64,000 bases of DNA from Candidula unifasciata (lineage: Eukaryota > Mollusca > Gastropoda > Stylommatophora > Geomitridae), in contig CAJHNH020000551.1 in assembly GCA_905116865.2 (NCBI GenBank), positions 62,001 to 126,000 on the forward strand. The letters are read 5' to 3'. The position numbers and the translations under genes are program-made. Below, in pieces: positions 33,573 to 45,832 of this stretch. Every line of letters begins with the position of its first letter. Position 1 is the first letter of the stretch. A model generated the notes under the pieces. That model saw only the letters and a list, made by a program, of their open reading frames with translations, had not been told where the DNA came from and searched no databases.

Positions 33573-34245
33573 GTTTGTTCTTGTAACTCGGCCCGTTTGG
33601 TGTTGTATACTTATATGAGGCTGGCAACGTTCACTTTTCGACCACGGCTTGGTATGTGAAACATACCAGTTATAATTCTCGTTTGAAAATGTTATTTTTT
33701 AAACAACGGCTAAACAACCTGGGCAGTTTCTGATATTGCACTCTTTTCAACTCAATCAGCAACGACTCCAAACTGACTTCCACAAAACTAGTCTGTCATT
33801 TCTTACCCATTCCATTATTAACGCGGGAGTGAACTATAGTGACACGACTCATTAAGCTGATTGTGTACTGTGTGGCTCGCATGATGCTGGTTGCCGGTTT
33901 TGTCCGGGAATATCGATCTATAGATGCTAGAAAGGAAATCTTTCTGATGTTATACATCGTGCCTAGCTTCGTCATTTCCTCTACCGTAGCTTCTTCTGAA
34001 AATGCGTACATTTCAATATGAATTGTGTCTGGCTGTCTGATGAGTCGTGTTTAATTATCTTGAAAGAATATGTTAATACCATATTCATACTTAATCTATA
34101 ATTAAGCACCTGTGTATAATAAGACTTTTAAATGCAGATAGATCTACAAACAGCTTGTGAAAATAAAAAATATGCTCTTGGCTTTTTGTTTTATGAATAG
34201 TTGGGGGAAAAATGTCAAGTATTTTATTTATAATGAAACTTTGTA

Positions 34246-34279
<34 letters not shown>

Positions 34280-35629
34280 AAGGATTATTTCTAATGCACC
34301 AAATTACAAAACTGCTTGATGTCTCCACCTTGAAACCTCCCCACGCCACAATCCATGCGGGGCGCCCCCTCCCACTATTGTAGACACTGGCACTTCCAGA
34401 AGAAAACATACGCACATATTAAAATGTCAACAAGCAAAGACAAACAGAAATAATCACCACTGGTTCGACCAAGGGAACCTAGCAAACAGAGAATAGCTAG
34501 TGGATTATAGCAATTACAGAAAATAAAGCAGCAAGCAAACAAACAATATCATCATCATCATCATCATCGTCGTCGGCAGGTACTATGTTGTTCTTTGCTG
34601 AAAGTCGATCTTGTCAAATGCTAGTTGTAAAATTCAAACAGTGAAATTGGCGACATTATCAACGATCGGCACTCCAGCGAATGTGTTCATTGTGATCGTA
34701 TACCAGAAAAAAAAAGGTTTCCTGACAAACCAGTAGGGCTCTTATGTAATGTAAAGCATGCTTATTTACCATAGGTGATTCTCAGTCAATACTGGGGAGG
34801 TTCACAACGGACATAGTGGCATGAGTGGATACCAAGCAACAACACATCAATATTACAGAGATCGCCATTAATATGCTTATCAGCGATGTGCAGGAGTTTG
34901 GGGGAATTAACAAGCGGATGGTTATAATGCGACAATGACAGGGACAGTCATACTGGACCGCGCGGACTTTCTGAAGACCACTTACAAATTAACACTGAGT
35001 GAAGATACGATGTTATATGTGAAGATACGATGTTATATGTGAAGATACGATGTTATATGAAAAACATGTGTAAAGTAAGGTGAATTTTTAATTAAGTTTA
35101 GCTTATGCAAGAATGGACATATCAGAGAAAAAGTACAACGTGTGTACAATAAGTGTACAACAAGTGTGCTAATGGAACAGTCAGCATTCTTCTTCTTCTT
35201 TCGTTCGCTTCAAATATCGGTATCTGAAATGCTGTCTCTAGTATGAACTTCACGGTCTGTTATAATTCACTGAGTACTTCACCCAGGTGAAAGCTGGGAT
35301 TTTTTCACCGGGACTTCTAGCAATCTTCCCTGGTCTCTAGGTGGCAAGACTGGACGCCCGTGTGTATTTGCGCAGGCAGGGAAAAAAAAGATCTTGACAT
35401 TTGGAAATCGAAAAAAAGAGTAGCCTAAAGGTGCTGCACGGGAAAAATTTGGAGTCCAAAAAATCTACCTAAATTATTTCAGGACCCTCGCCAGTGCAAC
35501 GGAGTTAGTGCATTGCGCTGAGATACTTCAGACTCAGACTTGAGTTAGAAGTAGAACGAAGCTTTTATGAGTCAGTCGTATGCCCTAGTGTTGATCCCTG
35601 AATGAACATAAACAAACACATTTGCCTTA
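33573..35629. other. Non-coding, with small repeats
   Basis: Contains (GT)n(AT)n at 34245-34280, an ATC tract at 34549-34568 and three copies of a 20-bp unit, gtgaagatacgatgttatat, at 34998-35060. No exon recognised. Confidence 0.5.
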
Positions 35630-35935
35630 GCGGCCCGCTAGGTTTTGCTTTCACCAGTGTCTCTCTTGGCCATAAGTTTTTTGCCAGAAATATGTCATTT
35701 TAGTAGTCTTGGAGGATGTGATCTATTGTCTCAGGTACCAGTCCCACATGTGCACATGGCTGATTCGCCAATTAAAAATTTTGTGTACATTTGGCTGCGA
35801 AGTCCATTGTGCCTCTGTTCTAAGGCGTAGAATAATAACTTGCTCTGGTCTGTCCATAATATGGTAATCATCTTGTGCCAGTTTTGATGGCTTTCTGATT
35901 GATTAGATTATTCTCTTCTTCTGTTGATAACTGTC
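35630..35935 (-). mobile_element. C-terminal fragment of a LINE with RNase H (family E type)
   Basis: The minus strand reads TDQSKLLFYALEQRHNGLRS, QMYTKFLIGESAMCTCGTGT, a stop, then DNRSHPPRLLK. This resembles the conserved tail after RNase H in many animal non-LTR elements, where a Cys-rich knuckle (MCTCGT) follows a basic HNRL block. It probably belongs to the same type as 44587-45500, but the two do not overlap, so this cannot be shown here. Confidence 0.65.
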
Positions 35936-36194
35936 AGCACTGATACCTGAGTACATCTGCTACGGCAGACGCAGCATCTATGCTTAAGCCCAGTACGCTA
36001 TAAGTGATGATCGTCATCATCCTTCGTGTGGCATTAGACATCACACAGGACGTTCCATTCCTCCGCTCCGCTCCACTGCATGCAACTCTCGATTTCTGAC
36101 ATGGAGTTCAGCCCAGCGTGTTTATATTCTCATAATGATGTTCTTCTTAACGTTTCCCTTGCACGTCCTCTTTTTCTGAGACCATCTGAGCTAA

Positions 36195-36566
36195 CAAATT
36201 AGGAAAAGTTTGGAGGAAAATGAGATGTGGTTCTTGAGAAGAATGTTGCGAATACCTTGGACTGCTAGAAAAACGAACAATGATTGCATGGAAATGGCTA
36301 ATGAAAGTAGAACATTATATATAACAATAAATAGCTTTGGTCATGTAATAAGAAAAAGAGCACTGGAAAATATCCTGACGACTGGAAAGATCACCCGTAG
36401 AAGAGCCAGACCAAGAGAATGATGGTGGATGGCTTAAGACAGTTGCATGGAGGAATATAATAAGTGGAATTGATCCAGAACACCAAAGACCGAGATCTGT
36501 GGAGATACATGAATTTCTACACTAGCTGGCAAGGCATTTGATCATGGTGATCATAATAATGATGAT
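36195..36566 (+). mobile_element. LINE C-terminal fragment (family F)
   Basis: Frame from 36210: MWFLRRMLRIPWTARKTNND, SFGHVIRKRALENILTTGKI, TRRRARPRE, then stops and a frame change into a region resembling a DRDLWRYM tail. The GHV motif and the basic GRP-like patch are typical of the C-terminal end of non-LTR reverse transcriptases. It ends with an ATG-rich tail at 36550-36570. Confidence 0.75.
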
Positions 36567-36689
36567 GATGGTCTGTTTCGTATTTCAGTGCTATCCCCAG
36601 CTAAGATGTCGACTGGTAAATCAGTGAAAGACAATGTTCGAAACCTTGAGGCGAACTGAGATTACCTTACTAGCTTTACTGTTTATAGA

Positions 36690-36790
36690 CAGGTCGCTAC
36701 TTAGTGTTTGCGACGTGGGCAATATCCCACCAGCCAACTTTACTTTCCAGAAGCTGGGGTCAACTTGGGATAGGCCAGTGTAAACAAAAA
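36690..36790 (-). mobile_element. S2 SINE body fragment
   Basis: The inverse of gccaactttactttccagaa and gggtcaacttggga matches the S2 body. The tRNA-like head is missing. Confidence 0.45.
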
Positions 36791-37371
36791 CAAAAACAAC
36801 AAAAGACATGAGATGGATGCGGACGCATAACTATGAGGTGGATGCAGACGCATAACCATGAGGCCGACAAAAAAGAATGATAGTAACGCGAATCCCGTAA
36901 GACTTAAACAACCTGTGTAGATGTAGTATTCAGAGAATGTTTAAAAAATATCAGTTGGGGGAGGGGGGAGAGACGAACACTGTACACCAGATCACCAGAG
37001 ACTTAAAACGCCATATACCTGGTACATTTCAGTAATACAGCACCGGTTACAGCTTTGGCAGGTTATTAACGATCACCAACTAGATATAGATGCAAATCAG
37101 CTGTGATGTCCCGGTGATACGTTCTTGCTAGGAGGTCGGTAATGAATAGACAGACGAGAGCTAGTTCGACAATGATAATACAATCTTGGTATATCGTTTT
37201 TAATTCAGCAAATTTTGCAACCTAGTGGCTCCCAAATTAAATAAGAATTAGTCTGATACTGGTTTTAATGCCTGTCACCTGCACAAACCTAATGCTGCCT
37301 TACGTATTCTGACTACTAAATGCACTTTTTAAATCTCACCATTATAAGAGACCAAGCCGGTGATTGCTTGA
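36791..37371. other. Non-coding, no recognised feature
   Basis: A short direct duplication, gatgcggacgcataac / gatgcagacgcataac, lies at 36814-36860. Confidence 0.4.
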
Positions 37372-37429
37372 GGGGGGGGGGGGGAGGGGGGGGGGGGGGG
37401 GGGGGGGGAGGGGGGGGGGGGGGGGGGGG
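37372..37429. repeat. Poly-G tract with two A interruptions
   Basis: About 58 bases, nearly all G, on the plus strand. A strong G-quadruplex candidate; the length may be imprecise in the assembly. Confidence 0.9.
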
Positions 37430-38136
37430 TTGCCGGCTTCCCCCAACAAACACGCAAAAGACAGAGGGATAGACACACCCATGAGAATGAATTATCGGTT
37501 TTCCAATTCATGCTACAAGAATCCACATGATATTGTGAAAGAAAAATATAAAGGCTAAAAAAAGGAGGGAAAAAAAGTTTGCGTGCAGGGTGGAACTTTT
37601 TTTTGAGAACTACCCAGAAACCAATCTGCCATCTGCCAGGCAAATCAGGAGAAAGCATCCAGTCTGTGGAGAGACAAAGCGCATCCCCGTGCACATGTCA
37701 GGCTGACCGCCCAACTCAACAGCCGAAAGACTGACATTGTTAAATTCATCCCGTGTACCAGTTGCACGCCTCGTCGGTGAATCAGCTCAGAGGGGAGGGT
37801 GACCGTGAGGAAGACAAAGAAAAAAGCCGTGCCTAGATGGAATACTGAATACAAGAAGAAGCCCAGAGCACGCCCTAGGAAATGTTACTTATGGGCATAC
37901 AAATCTTTTGCTATTTTCGAAACCTCTAGTGGTCGAAGCCACAAGAGTGTCTGAAGCTGGGTGCCTAGGGCCCTTGAAGTCAGCATCCCACATTTTTTTT
38001 AAGGAAGGGGTGAAAGGCAGAGGGACCCTCCCAAATGTTTAACAGGTCTAAGCTCCCTCTCGTCCCTTTTCCCTCCTTTTGAAAATCACGTAGAAACATT
38101 AAGTTTTTAAGTTTTATGTTTCTGATTTAACAGGTG
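37430..38136. other. Non-coding, no recognised feature
   Basis: Nothing supported. Confidence 0.4.
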
Positions 38137-38149
38137 TTATGGGTCAAAG

Positions 38150-38437
38150 ATGGGAGTCACCGTGGCGGAGCGGCTAGACGCTCGCCGAGAATCGGAAGGT
38201 CGTGGGTTCGCTCCCTGGTGGAGCCGGACTTTTGTCAAAAATAACCTTGGCTCCCAGGTCGACCCAGCCTTAAGAGGGTACCGGGTGCAGTCCCGGGAAG
38301 TAGAGGCGGCCGGCGTAATGCTGACCACATCACCCATCTTGTGCCGATTGGTCTATAAAAATATAGGTCTGGCCCTATATGCCCTATACGCCTAAGGGCG
38401 TGGAAAAGGGTCCTTTACTTTATTTTATTTTTTTTAC
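38150..38437 (+). mobile_element. Intact tRNA-SINE, family S2, with 13-bp target-site duplication
   Basis: The head gtggcggagcggctagacg and the B-box region gtgggttcgctccc are followed by the S2 body (cttggctcccaggtcgaccc, agtcccgggaagtagaggcg) and a T-rich tail. It is flanked by ttatgggtcaaag at 38137-38149 and 38438-38450. This is the best-preserved copy and a good consensus for the family. Confidence 0.9.
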
Positions 38438-38448
38438 TTATGGGTCAA

Positions 38449-38590
38449 AGGTCAGTACTTTAAAGATCTGAACGTCAATGCTGCAGACTTGATGTCAGTA
38501 CACTAAAGATCTGAAAGTCAATGCTGCAGAGGCTTAAGGTCAGTACACTAAAGATCTGAACGTCAATGATGCTTAAGGTCAGACTTAAGA
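38449..38590. repeat. Short tandem repeat, about 44-bp unit, three copies
   Basis: The unit contains taaagatctgaacgtcaatg and ctgcagacttgatgtcagta, with decay in the third copy. It starts at the right duplication of the S2 SINE and ends at the start of an unexplained open frame. Confidence 0.85.
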
Positions 38591-39066
38591 TCGGCACAGC
38601 TTTTCAAAAAGTGTATCCTGGTCTATTGAGTCAAATCCTTAGGCAAAGCTGTTTGGAAACAGATGGGATTGTTTTAAACAGGCGATCAACATTATATAAC
38701 TGGTATGTCGGTGAAAACATTAAAAATGGTATCACAAGAAGAAGAAAACATCTCGATATGTCACATAATTTGTATCCGAATTTAACTGTAACGCCTCCAG
38801 TGGAATTTCTAGTGACTATCATTCAAAAAAATTATCAAATGTTACAGGGTGTTTTAGGAATGTACTTTAAATATCTACAGGAACAGCCAGAACAAACAAC
38901 AATAAAAACAGCTAGTATTCCTCCTCCATCTTTTCTACCCGAATGTATACTCCAGATCTGCAGAATGAAGGCTATTCACTCACTCTCAAATGACCACTTT
39001 TCAATGGCTAATGTAGAAGTAACCTTTTCTAAATACTGTGTTCACATTATAAAATACTTACAATAG
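38566..39066 (+). CDS. Unrecognised 166-codon open frame
   Basis: The longest plus-strand frame that is not simple or tandem repeat. The first codons come from the preceding tandem repeat, so the real start, if any, may be an internal Met or an exon boundary near 38590. Segments such as VYPGLLSQILRQSCLETDG, STLYNWYVGENIKNGITRRR, VEFLVTIIQKNYQMLQGVLG and PSFLPECILQICRMKAIHSL look like a folded, partly helical protein with normal composition. I recognise no family and see no polyadenylation signal beyond general AT-richness. It could be an exon, a captured gene fragment or chance. Confidence 0.3.
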   Translation: MMLKVRLKIGTAFQKVYPGLLSQILRQSCLETDGIVLNRRSTLYNWYVGENIKNGITRRRKHLDMSHNLYPNLTVTPPVEFLVTIIQKNYQMLQGVLGMYFKYLQEQPEQTTIKTASIPPPSFLPECILQICRMKAIHSLSNDHFSMANVEVTFSKYCVHIIKYLQ

Positions 39067-40262
39067 TAGGACACATTACATTAGGGCAACAAAAATAGCC
39101 TACTGTTCCTGTGTAGGCAGAGTTCTCAGTTTAAATAACCGTTTCTAAAATTATATTATTTCATATAAAAATATATACTAGAATTATGCGCACACTATCA
39201 ATGAATGGGAAACCTAATGGAATGTCCACACACACCACCACACACAAAAAAACCCCGCAAAAACAGGTAATCCACAAGTGCATGAAAGACACTCCCCAGA
39301 AATACTAGACATAAATCCTCTGGCTGCTGAATGAACAGTGACAAAGATCTGAACACACGGCGCCTGCACAAATCCCAGAGAACAAAACATTGAATCTATT
39401 TTACTAGGTAACAGATCCAGGTTCCCTGACACGTTGGAGGCATTAGCGGCCGAGAGAAATTACACAAGGTAAGCGAGTGTTGGCCTGCCGATGACTTATC
39501 GCGCCAGGCATTTCCTCATTTCACCAAGGTCTTCTTGTTATGACAGACCCCTAGTAGAGTAGTAGTCATGTCGCTGCTGGCGCTGCTGCAGTTTATCGCG
39601 GTTGTCTATCATTGACTCGAATCCTGGCACTTACAACACTGGCCGAGAATAGTTAGCCGAGACCTCACGCAGATATTAGGGATCACGCCACTTCATGTAA
39701 CATACGCTTGTAAAATCTGCTCCTGCTTTGTACGTTACTTCAACTGTCAAGATGTCAAAACAACTTTCTCTCGTCTCGCCTTCTGATTTTTTAAATGACT
39801 CCCCACTGAACACCCACTAAAACATCAATTTATCTATGTTTGTCCAGTCTATCTGCTTACCCAACTAAACATCTATTACCTATCTTCCTATCTATATGCT
39901 TAGCCGGGGTAGCGAACTTTTTAGAATACCGTCTCGAAGGTATGAGGTTCAAACGTGTGTGATTAGAGTGGAATCTTAGCCCAGCGTGGAAGGTGGTCTT
40001 AACCACTACATCACAACCATTGTCATGTTTGAAAAGACCCCACCATCCACACAAGTCGTTTTAAGTTAATTAATACATGATCTGTTTCCTTGATAGCACA
40101 AAAACATCACACACCAAGGCTGGCTTACCAGGGGGACATCTCTGCCGGGTAAACTGTTAAAAGACGCACCAAGGGGTTCAGTCATAGGCGTGGATACGGA
40201 TGAGTGGAGGTCTGATCTGGTTAACTGCTACAACGTGTGGAAAGCGAAAAGAGGAAGAGGGT
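39067..40262. other. Non-coding, possible SINE-like fragment
   Basis: 39870-40030 carries gaggttcaaacg and ttagcccagcgtgg, loosely resembling a tRNA-SINE head and body. Nothing else is recognised. Confidence 0.35.
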
Positions 40263-40424
<162 letters not shown>

Positions 40425-41199
40425 AGAGTAGCAATGAAAAAAAAAATTTACTGTGTTCATTTTCACCGAGAGCAAAAGGTTCTGAAGATCCCATGCAACG
40501 TTCCAACAATACAGCATCAGTAGTTATATACACTGGCAAACAATGTGCAGATGCAAAAAAGTCCTGTTTTGCAATGCCAACTTCTTTGATTTGTTTCTCG
40601 AGAGCTGGATTTGGCAACTGTCTTATTTATTGACAAAATTCTTCAAATACCATCACGCGTATTTCTCCCTACATCAAATGTTATGGTATCTTTTTTAATC
40701 TGTTTATAAAGATATAAAACTACACACGCCTGTGTTTCAATTAGCAAGCATCCATTTTTAGGTAAAATTATCCCGCAGTTGTTTTGTATTACCTCTCACA
40801 GCACTGCTGCTACTTCTGGCTCCTCCATAAATTCACACCTAACCTTTGGTATTAGCTTATCTACTGTTGGGTGAGCTATTCTACAGTCCGTTCAGTCGTT
40901 CACGATCATGAACAGATTTTAATATTATGCAAACTATCGACTGTAATGCGATTCTGTATGTTTACTCCACAGTAATATGACTTTGAGAAATTATTTCTTT
41001 CATTAATGAAAAATATCCATCAATGAAGGTTGGAGAATGGCTAATAACATGGAATGAAAGTTAAGGTACAGTTTTCAGTTAAAGGCCAGTTTCGAGAAAA
41101 TAGATTTGCAAACGTGGGTCAGATTAATAGCTAAAAGCGGAAATATAAAACTATACCCTACAGAAATTGATAACCATTTAATTGGATGAATTCAATGAA
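40425..41199. other. Non-coding, no recognised feature
   Basis: Nothing supported. Confidence 0.4.
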
Positions 41200-41520
41200 G
41201 ACAAAGAAATAAGAGAAGGGTCCAGATAACCGTTTGTATAACCAGCTATAAGACAAAGAAGATGGTGGCATACTCGGCGCAACCAGGAATATCGAGCAAA
41301 AATCATCAAATAGGTACTTAAATAGGAAACAAACGGACTGAGAAGACGAGGACGCACAGAAGAAACAACGAGAAGAACAATAAGGGAAGAAGCCAAAAGT
41401 GATGGCATAAATTCCATGTACGATAATGAAAAATATGCAAATAAGACAACGGAGTTGGGGAATATACGTGAGGCAGAATAGCACTCTGTAATGACGATGT
41501 AAAAGTTGTTCTAACATTCG
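41200..41520 (+). mobile_element. LINE C-terminal fragment, highly degenerate
   Basis: The plus strand reads WWHTRRNQEYRAKIIK and, after stops, ETNGLRRRGRTEETTRRTIR then EEAKSDGINSMYDNEKYANK. The RRRGRP-like block followed by TWRRTI-like residues is the usual C-terminal end of non-LTR reverse transcriptases. Confidence 0.55.
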
Positions 41521-41639
41521 ACTGTTGTTTGCCTCTTGAATGTAAGTAAGGCAAAGAAAGTGTTGTCATGCCTCTGGACGTTTCCAGCATAACATTAGCC
41601 CTGTGCATTTTGTTGTGAGATCACTCGATATTCGACGAC

Positions 41640-41850
41640 GGCTGGCATTGTCAATATTATGCCAGCCACTTTTACTTTCCGGGAGCCGCAGTCAGGTAGC
41701 CGCTAGACGCTCGCCAGCGAGTCTGAAAGTCAAGGGTTCAGATCCTGACGGTGCGGAACGTTTTTTTTTTTAATAATGACCTTGGCTGCTACGTCGTTGA
41801 TAAGCAGAATCACTAGAAAGATAGCTTTCATAAAGGCTACCGGCCTTCTG
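41640..41850 (+). mobile_element. S2-type SINE, apparently rearranged
   Basis: gccagccacttttactttcc (S2 body in inverse sense) abuts a plus-sense head, gtagccgctagacgctcgcc, with B box gggttcagatcct and body aatgaccttggctgc. The body of one copy in one sense and the head of another in the opposite sense seem to be joined. Confidence 0.5.
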
Positions 41851-41875
41851 ATATAAGTTTTCTCACAGAAGGATC

Positions 41876-41965
41876 GAAGAAGAAGAAGAAGAAGAAGAAG
41901 AAGAACTAGAAAACTAGCACACTCGCTCTATCTATGCCTCCCACCGAATACTGTGTGTGTGTGTG

Positions 41966-42013
<48 letters not shown>
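41876..42013. repeat. (GAA)n, (TG)n and (GA)n microsatellites
   Basis: (GAA)n at 41876-41904, (TG)n at 41952-41970 and (GA)n at 41970-42013. Confidence 0.93.
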
Positions 42014-42014
<1 letters not shown>

Positions 42015-42869
42015 GGGTAGCTGCAGAGTTATACATTGACGGATGGACAGAGTAATAAATAGACTAATAGATAGAGAATCATAAACTAGGACGACGAACA
42101 CAGGTACTAAAAAAATGGATGAAATCTGAAATGAGAGAATGAATAAAACAATGAATGCTAGTGATCTGCCCAACAGATGCAACACGGAAAGCCAAAACAA
42201 AGGCAGCGTCAGCAATCACAGTTCTACACATGAAAGCCGTACTGCATGCAATATAATTATCTGGAGCCGAAACAAACTAAACACCGGATGAACCTGAACA
42301 AACTAACAAAGGCACCTTCGTTTGGGGGGAACCAGCAAAATAAAGAACCTATAGCAAACACATTAGCTAAATGATGCCATCAGATGGCGGACTGGCAAGC
42401 GAGGCGAGACCAGATGAATTCAGGGGTAGAGCATTTTTCAATGGGCAAAAAATATAAAAGAGCGTTAACCATAGATCGTGGATGGACAGCGTTGCACAGA
42501 CAGGCGTTATTCCATTTATACTGCCATAATGGGTGCACAACTGAATTTATATGCGAGGTGTAGACGCTTTTACTTTTACCGCATTTGTAAAGGACTACAC
42601 GGCTTTGCGATTACAGCCACTATTCTGTAACTGGGGAATATTTAGAATGGAATCATAAAGAGAGAGAAAGAGGAAAATATTTGAAGTTCTCAACAATCTT
42701 TATGATAATGGTATATGATGTCAGAGTCAGAAACGCGCGAAATGTGGTTATGTGTAGGATCTATACAAATATCAGACAGGTGGACAATCATCAGGACAAA
42801 AGGCATGTAGTGTTACAGAACCTACATCAAAGTAATAATAATTCTTGATGAGGACTTCAAACTAGGACT
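42014..42869. other. Non-coding, no recognised feature
   Basis: Nothing supported. Confidence 0.4.
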
Positions 42870-43195
42870 TGCATGTTACCGTGTGGGTTCCAGGCCCCAT
42901 TTGGTGGCCCCCGGGGTAGGGGCAGGGGGCAAAGACTAACTGCCATCTATCAAGCTTACCTTGAAAGAATAATAATGAGGTGCTTTTCCTTCGAAGCGGG
43001 AGTGCATCTCAAAGACAGGCGAGGAATCAACAGTGTGCACACGAATTAAGCCAGATCTGTAAAACGCGTGGGCATGCACAACTCAAGTTCTGGAACAAGA
43101 CCAGCAAAACTCAAGTTGTGTAACAAGACAAGTCCAGAAGTGGGACAACAACCAGAATTTGCTGCCAGAGTTTGAAGCCAGTGAGACAAGAATGA
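42870..43195 (+). repeat. Dispersed repeat R1, copy 3
   Basis: Shares agtgcatct, agatctgtaaaacg and agtccagaagtg with 16905-17100, and gtgtgggttccaggcccca with the inverse of the 30.6-kb copy. An internal partial duplication (actcaagttctggaacaag / actcaagttgtgtaacaag) is specific to this copy. Confidence 0.65.
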
Positions 43196-43239
43196 GAAGG
43201 GGGTTTCAAGAAATAAAACTTGTGTGGTTCAGACGGATA

Positions 43240-43450
43240 AACACATGGCTACTTTATCTTTCATGGGAGGCCAAGAACCAGTGAACCACACTACCAGGAC
43301 AGGTTCGCTGAGAAGACAACAACCAACAGTCCCTGACTGACAGAGGACTAAACTGGAACAAAGCCAAAAACAAAACTGCAGACAGACAAGTCTAGCAAAC
43401 CTCTAAACACTAAGGTGGAAGACGAGCGACTAAGTAAGTCTATTTCATCT
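43240..43450 (+). mobile_element. LINE 3' end (family A)
   Basis: Conceptual reading includes RRQQPTVPD and TEGLNWNKAKNKTADRQV-like sequence, then cctctaaacactaaggtgg. It corresponds to the 3' end of the family A copy at 60780-61000 (cctctacaccccaaggta). Confidence 0.55.
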
Positions 43451-44586
43451 TCTTCTATCTTGTATCTCCCAATGAAGCACAAGTCCTCATATAAAGTCCG
43501 CTGTAATCTGTTCATTCAGTAAAGCTCCATCAGCACCAATTAAAGAGTACCAACAACAACAAGATATCAAGAGTATGTGTTGATAAATCCTTGATAACCG
43601 GCAACTAACAAATAATGTGTTATTAGTAATCCACAGTCAACGACACAATTTTTTATACAACTGCTGGGATTAAAATTCAGTTCACGTTAACCAAGTATTC
43701 TTCTTAAGACAGTTCGTTCTAACAAGATGTTACTTTACTGCAGCTAAAGCCTATGGGGTGAAATATTCCCTATCAGGTGAATGTTCTTTAATAACTTTTT
43801 ACTACATACAGTCATCTGCCTAATGGAGGCGTGTCCAGTTTGGACGCGCCCTGACGTAAGTTTGTTCCTTTAGCCGTACGTTTTTTTATTGTTGGCGCCA
43901 AGTTGCAATCTCAATGGGCTACATCTTCCTAATTCTAATGTGTCTGTGATGCCTTCTAATCTGCATTTCCTTGAGCACCGATCAATATAACAGTAATATT
44001 CGTGGATTAGGGACTCCGTAATCCACAACGTGTTGTTGTGGGGGGAGGCACATCAGGAAGGGAAGGAGGATGAAGGAAGAAATGACTACAGAAAGGATGA
44101 GAGCTGAGCGTCTGAGAAGAAACACATTATACTAAACTCAAATGTTGACAACAATCGTCCTAAAATCCTACACTATAATTGTGGAAGACGTGGGCGGGTT
44201 TTGTTAGTCACACTCGCCATCGCCATGGGATGTGAGTCCCATGCCTCCTTGTAGCGCAACATAATACTATCGTCTGGAAAGACGCAAACGGTGCCAATCA
44301 ATCCATAACACACCCATTTATGCAACAGTAACAGAGCCTGTGTATTTATGGACATTAATTACAACATACTAAAAAAAAAAAATGACAGCAAGGAGATAAC
44401 TTCGTAAAGAAAGAGACGGCAGCAACAAGAACAACCTCAGAGAAATGAAGATGGTTCAAAGTAGAAGAACTTACAAAGCGTAATGTAGAAAGCACACAGA
44501 AGATCAGTCTCTGTCACTCCCCATATAACACTTCACTCAAGTATAAGGGAAGCAAGGTCGCAGCCCCGTATGAGTAAAAACCAGAC
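43451..44586. other. Non-coding, with a small dispersed repeat
   Basis: 43676-43742 (cacgttaaccaagtattctt, cttaagacagttcgttctaa) resembles 11150-11205 (gtcttaagcaagttcgtgtt), probably one short dispersed element. Otherwise nothing. Confidence 0.4.
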
Positions 44587-45500
44587 ATGAAAACAATTAC
44601 TCGTCTCCATGATCTGGAAGACAGGAGAGACACAAAGCTCCTCACCAAGCTCTCCAAATACCACCATTTTAAAGAACAACTAATGCACAGTCGACTGCAG
44701 AAACCCCATAAGGCTAGACTAAAAAGAACCTATTTCATTAAGAACGCTAATGCCAAGCTTGCTGTCCTTAAACTCCCTCCTATAGCTCCAAATGTTCCAC
44801 TGAAACCTTACAACCACTGCCCCCCCCCCCCCCTAAGCTTAGAGATGGCCTGCCAACAGTTAGAACCACTGTAACAGGGATCTCCTCAAAATCATAAATG
44901 TGTAGCACTGATTTGAAGTCAGTTACAGAAGGAGAAATGAACAGACTTTATCCACACCAGACTTGGATTCGAGTGTATACAGATGGTTCAGCCAAGAAAG
45001 CAGTAAGAGACGGAGGAGGAGGAATATACAAAGAATGCCCAAATGATTTAAAAAGGCTGTACCAGCAGTTTCATATTCCTCCAGTTACAGAGCAGAGGCA
45101 AAAGCACTTCTGGCGGCATGTTCTTTCCTGAATAGATTAATTAATTAAGTAACATAAATTGTATTAAACAGCGCAGCAAATATAGCAGAGTTGTCTTTCT
45201 GACTGATGCTATGTCAGTTCTACAAGCAAGTGTTAACCTAAAAGACACTCAATTTATAGACTTGGCGCAACAGCTGAATCACTTAGGCTCGTCAGTAGAA
45301 CAATGTGTTCTGCAGTAGATTCCAGGTCACTGTGGCTTGGAGAGCAATGAAATAGCGGACAGATTGGCCAAAAGCGGTAGTGACATGATATAACCAAATA
45401 GCGACTTAGCCCACCAAGAGATGAAAACATTAACTGACAGAAGAATCGAAAAAGAAGGAGAAAAGAGTAGAAGCAAGTCATCTTAACACATCCACTCGTG
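44587..45500 (+). mobile_element. LINE relic with RNase H domain (family E)
   Basis: Frame from 44587: LEDRRDTKLLTKLSKYHHF, SRLQKPHKARLKRTYFI (the linker after the reverse transcriptase). Frame from 44898: HQTWIRVYTDGSAKKAVRDG (RNase H first motif with catalytic Asp). After stops: VVFLTDAMSVLQASVNL (second Asp), then IPGHCGLESNEIADRLAKSG (terminal His and Asp motifs). All four RNase H motif regions can be placed, though indels and stops interrupt them. It is 5'-truncated, and the upstream reverse transcriptase is absent. Confidence 0.82.
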
Positions 45501-45688
45501 ACATCATCTACCTTATTATGAATAAAGAGAACAATATTAATCAAGAGAAACTGACTTCTGGTTAGGGGAGGAACAGACTAAGAACACAACACTTCACCCT
45601 ATAAAACCACGTATGGAGGAGGAGGGGGTGGGGGGACATCATGTATCACAGTTCCCTGCAGTATCAGATATGGCGCAGGCTATTCAAG

Positions 45689-45832
45689 TGGCGGTCCGCG
45701 GAGGTCTAACAAATGGCCCGGGAATCACTGCCAGTTGTATGATGGGGCTATGCTGAGGCTCGGGCCTCTGGCCCGTGACGATCCTTACTGTCAATATTTT
45801 GGCCCCTTGATAAACTTAGTTGAACATCCCTG
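45689..45832 (-). mobile_element. Possible small hAT-like element
   Basis: The minus strand begins cagggatgttcaac and continues aaggggccaaaatattgac and cacgggccagaggcccg, as in many hAT ends. The opposite end, gtggcggtccgcggagg, could be a second terminus. I could not match an 8-bp duplication, so limits and class are tentative. Confidence 0.3.
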
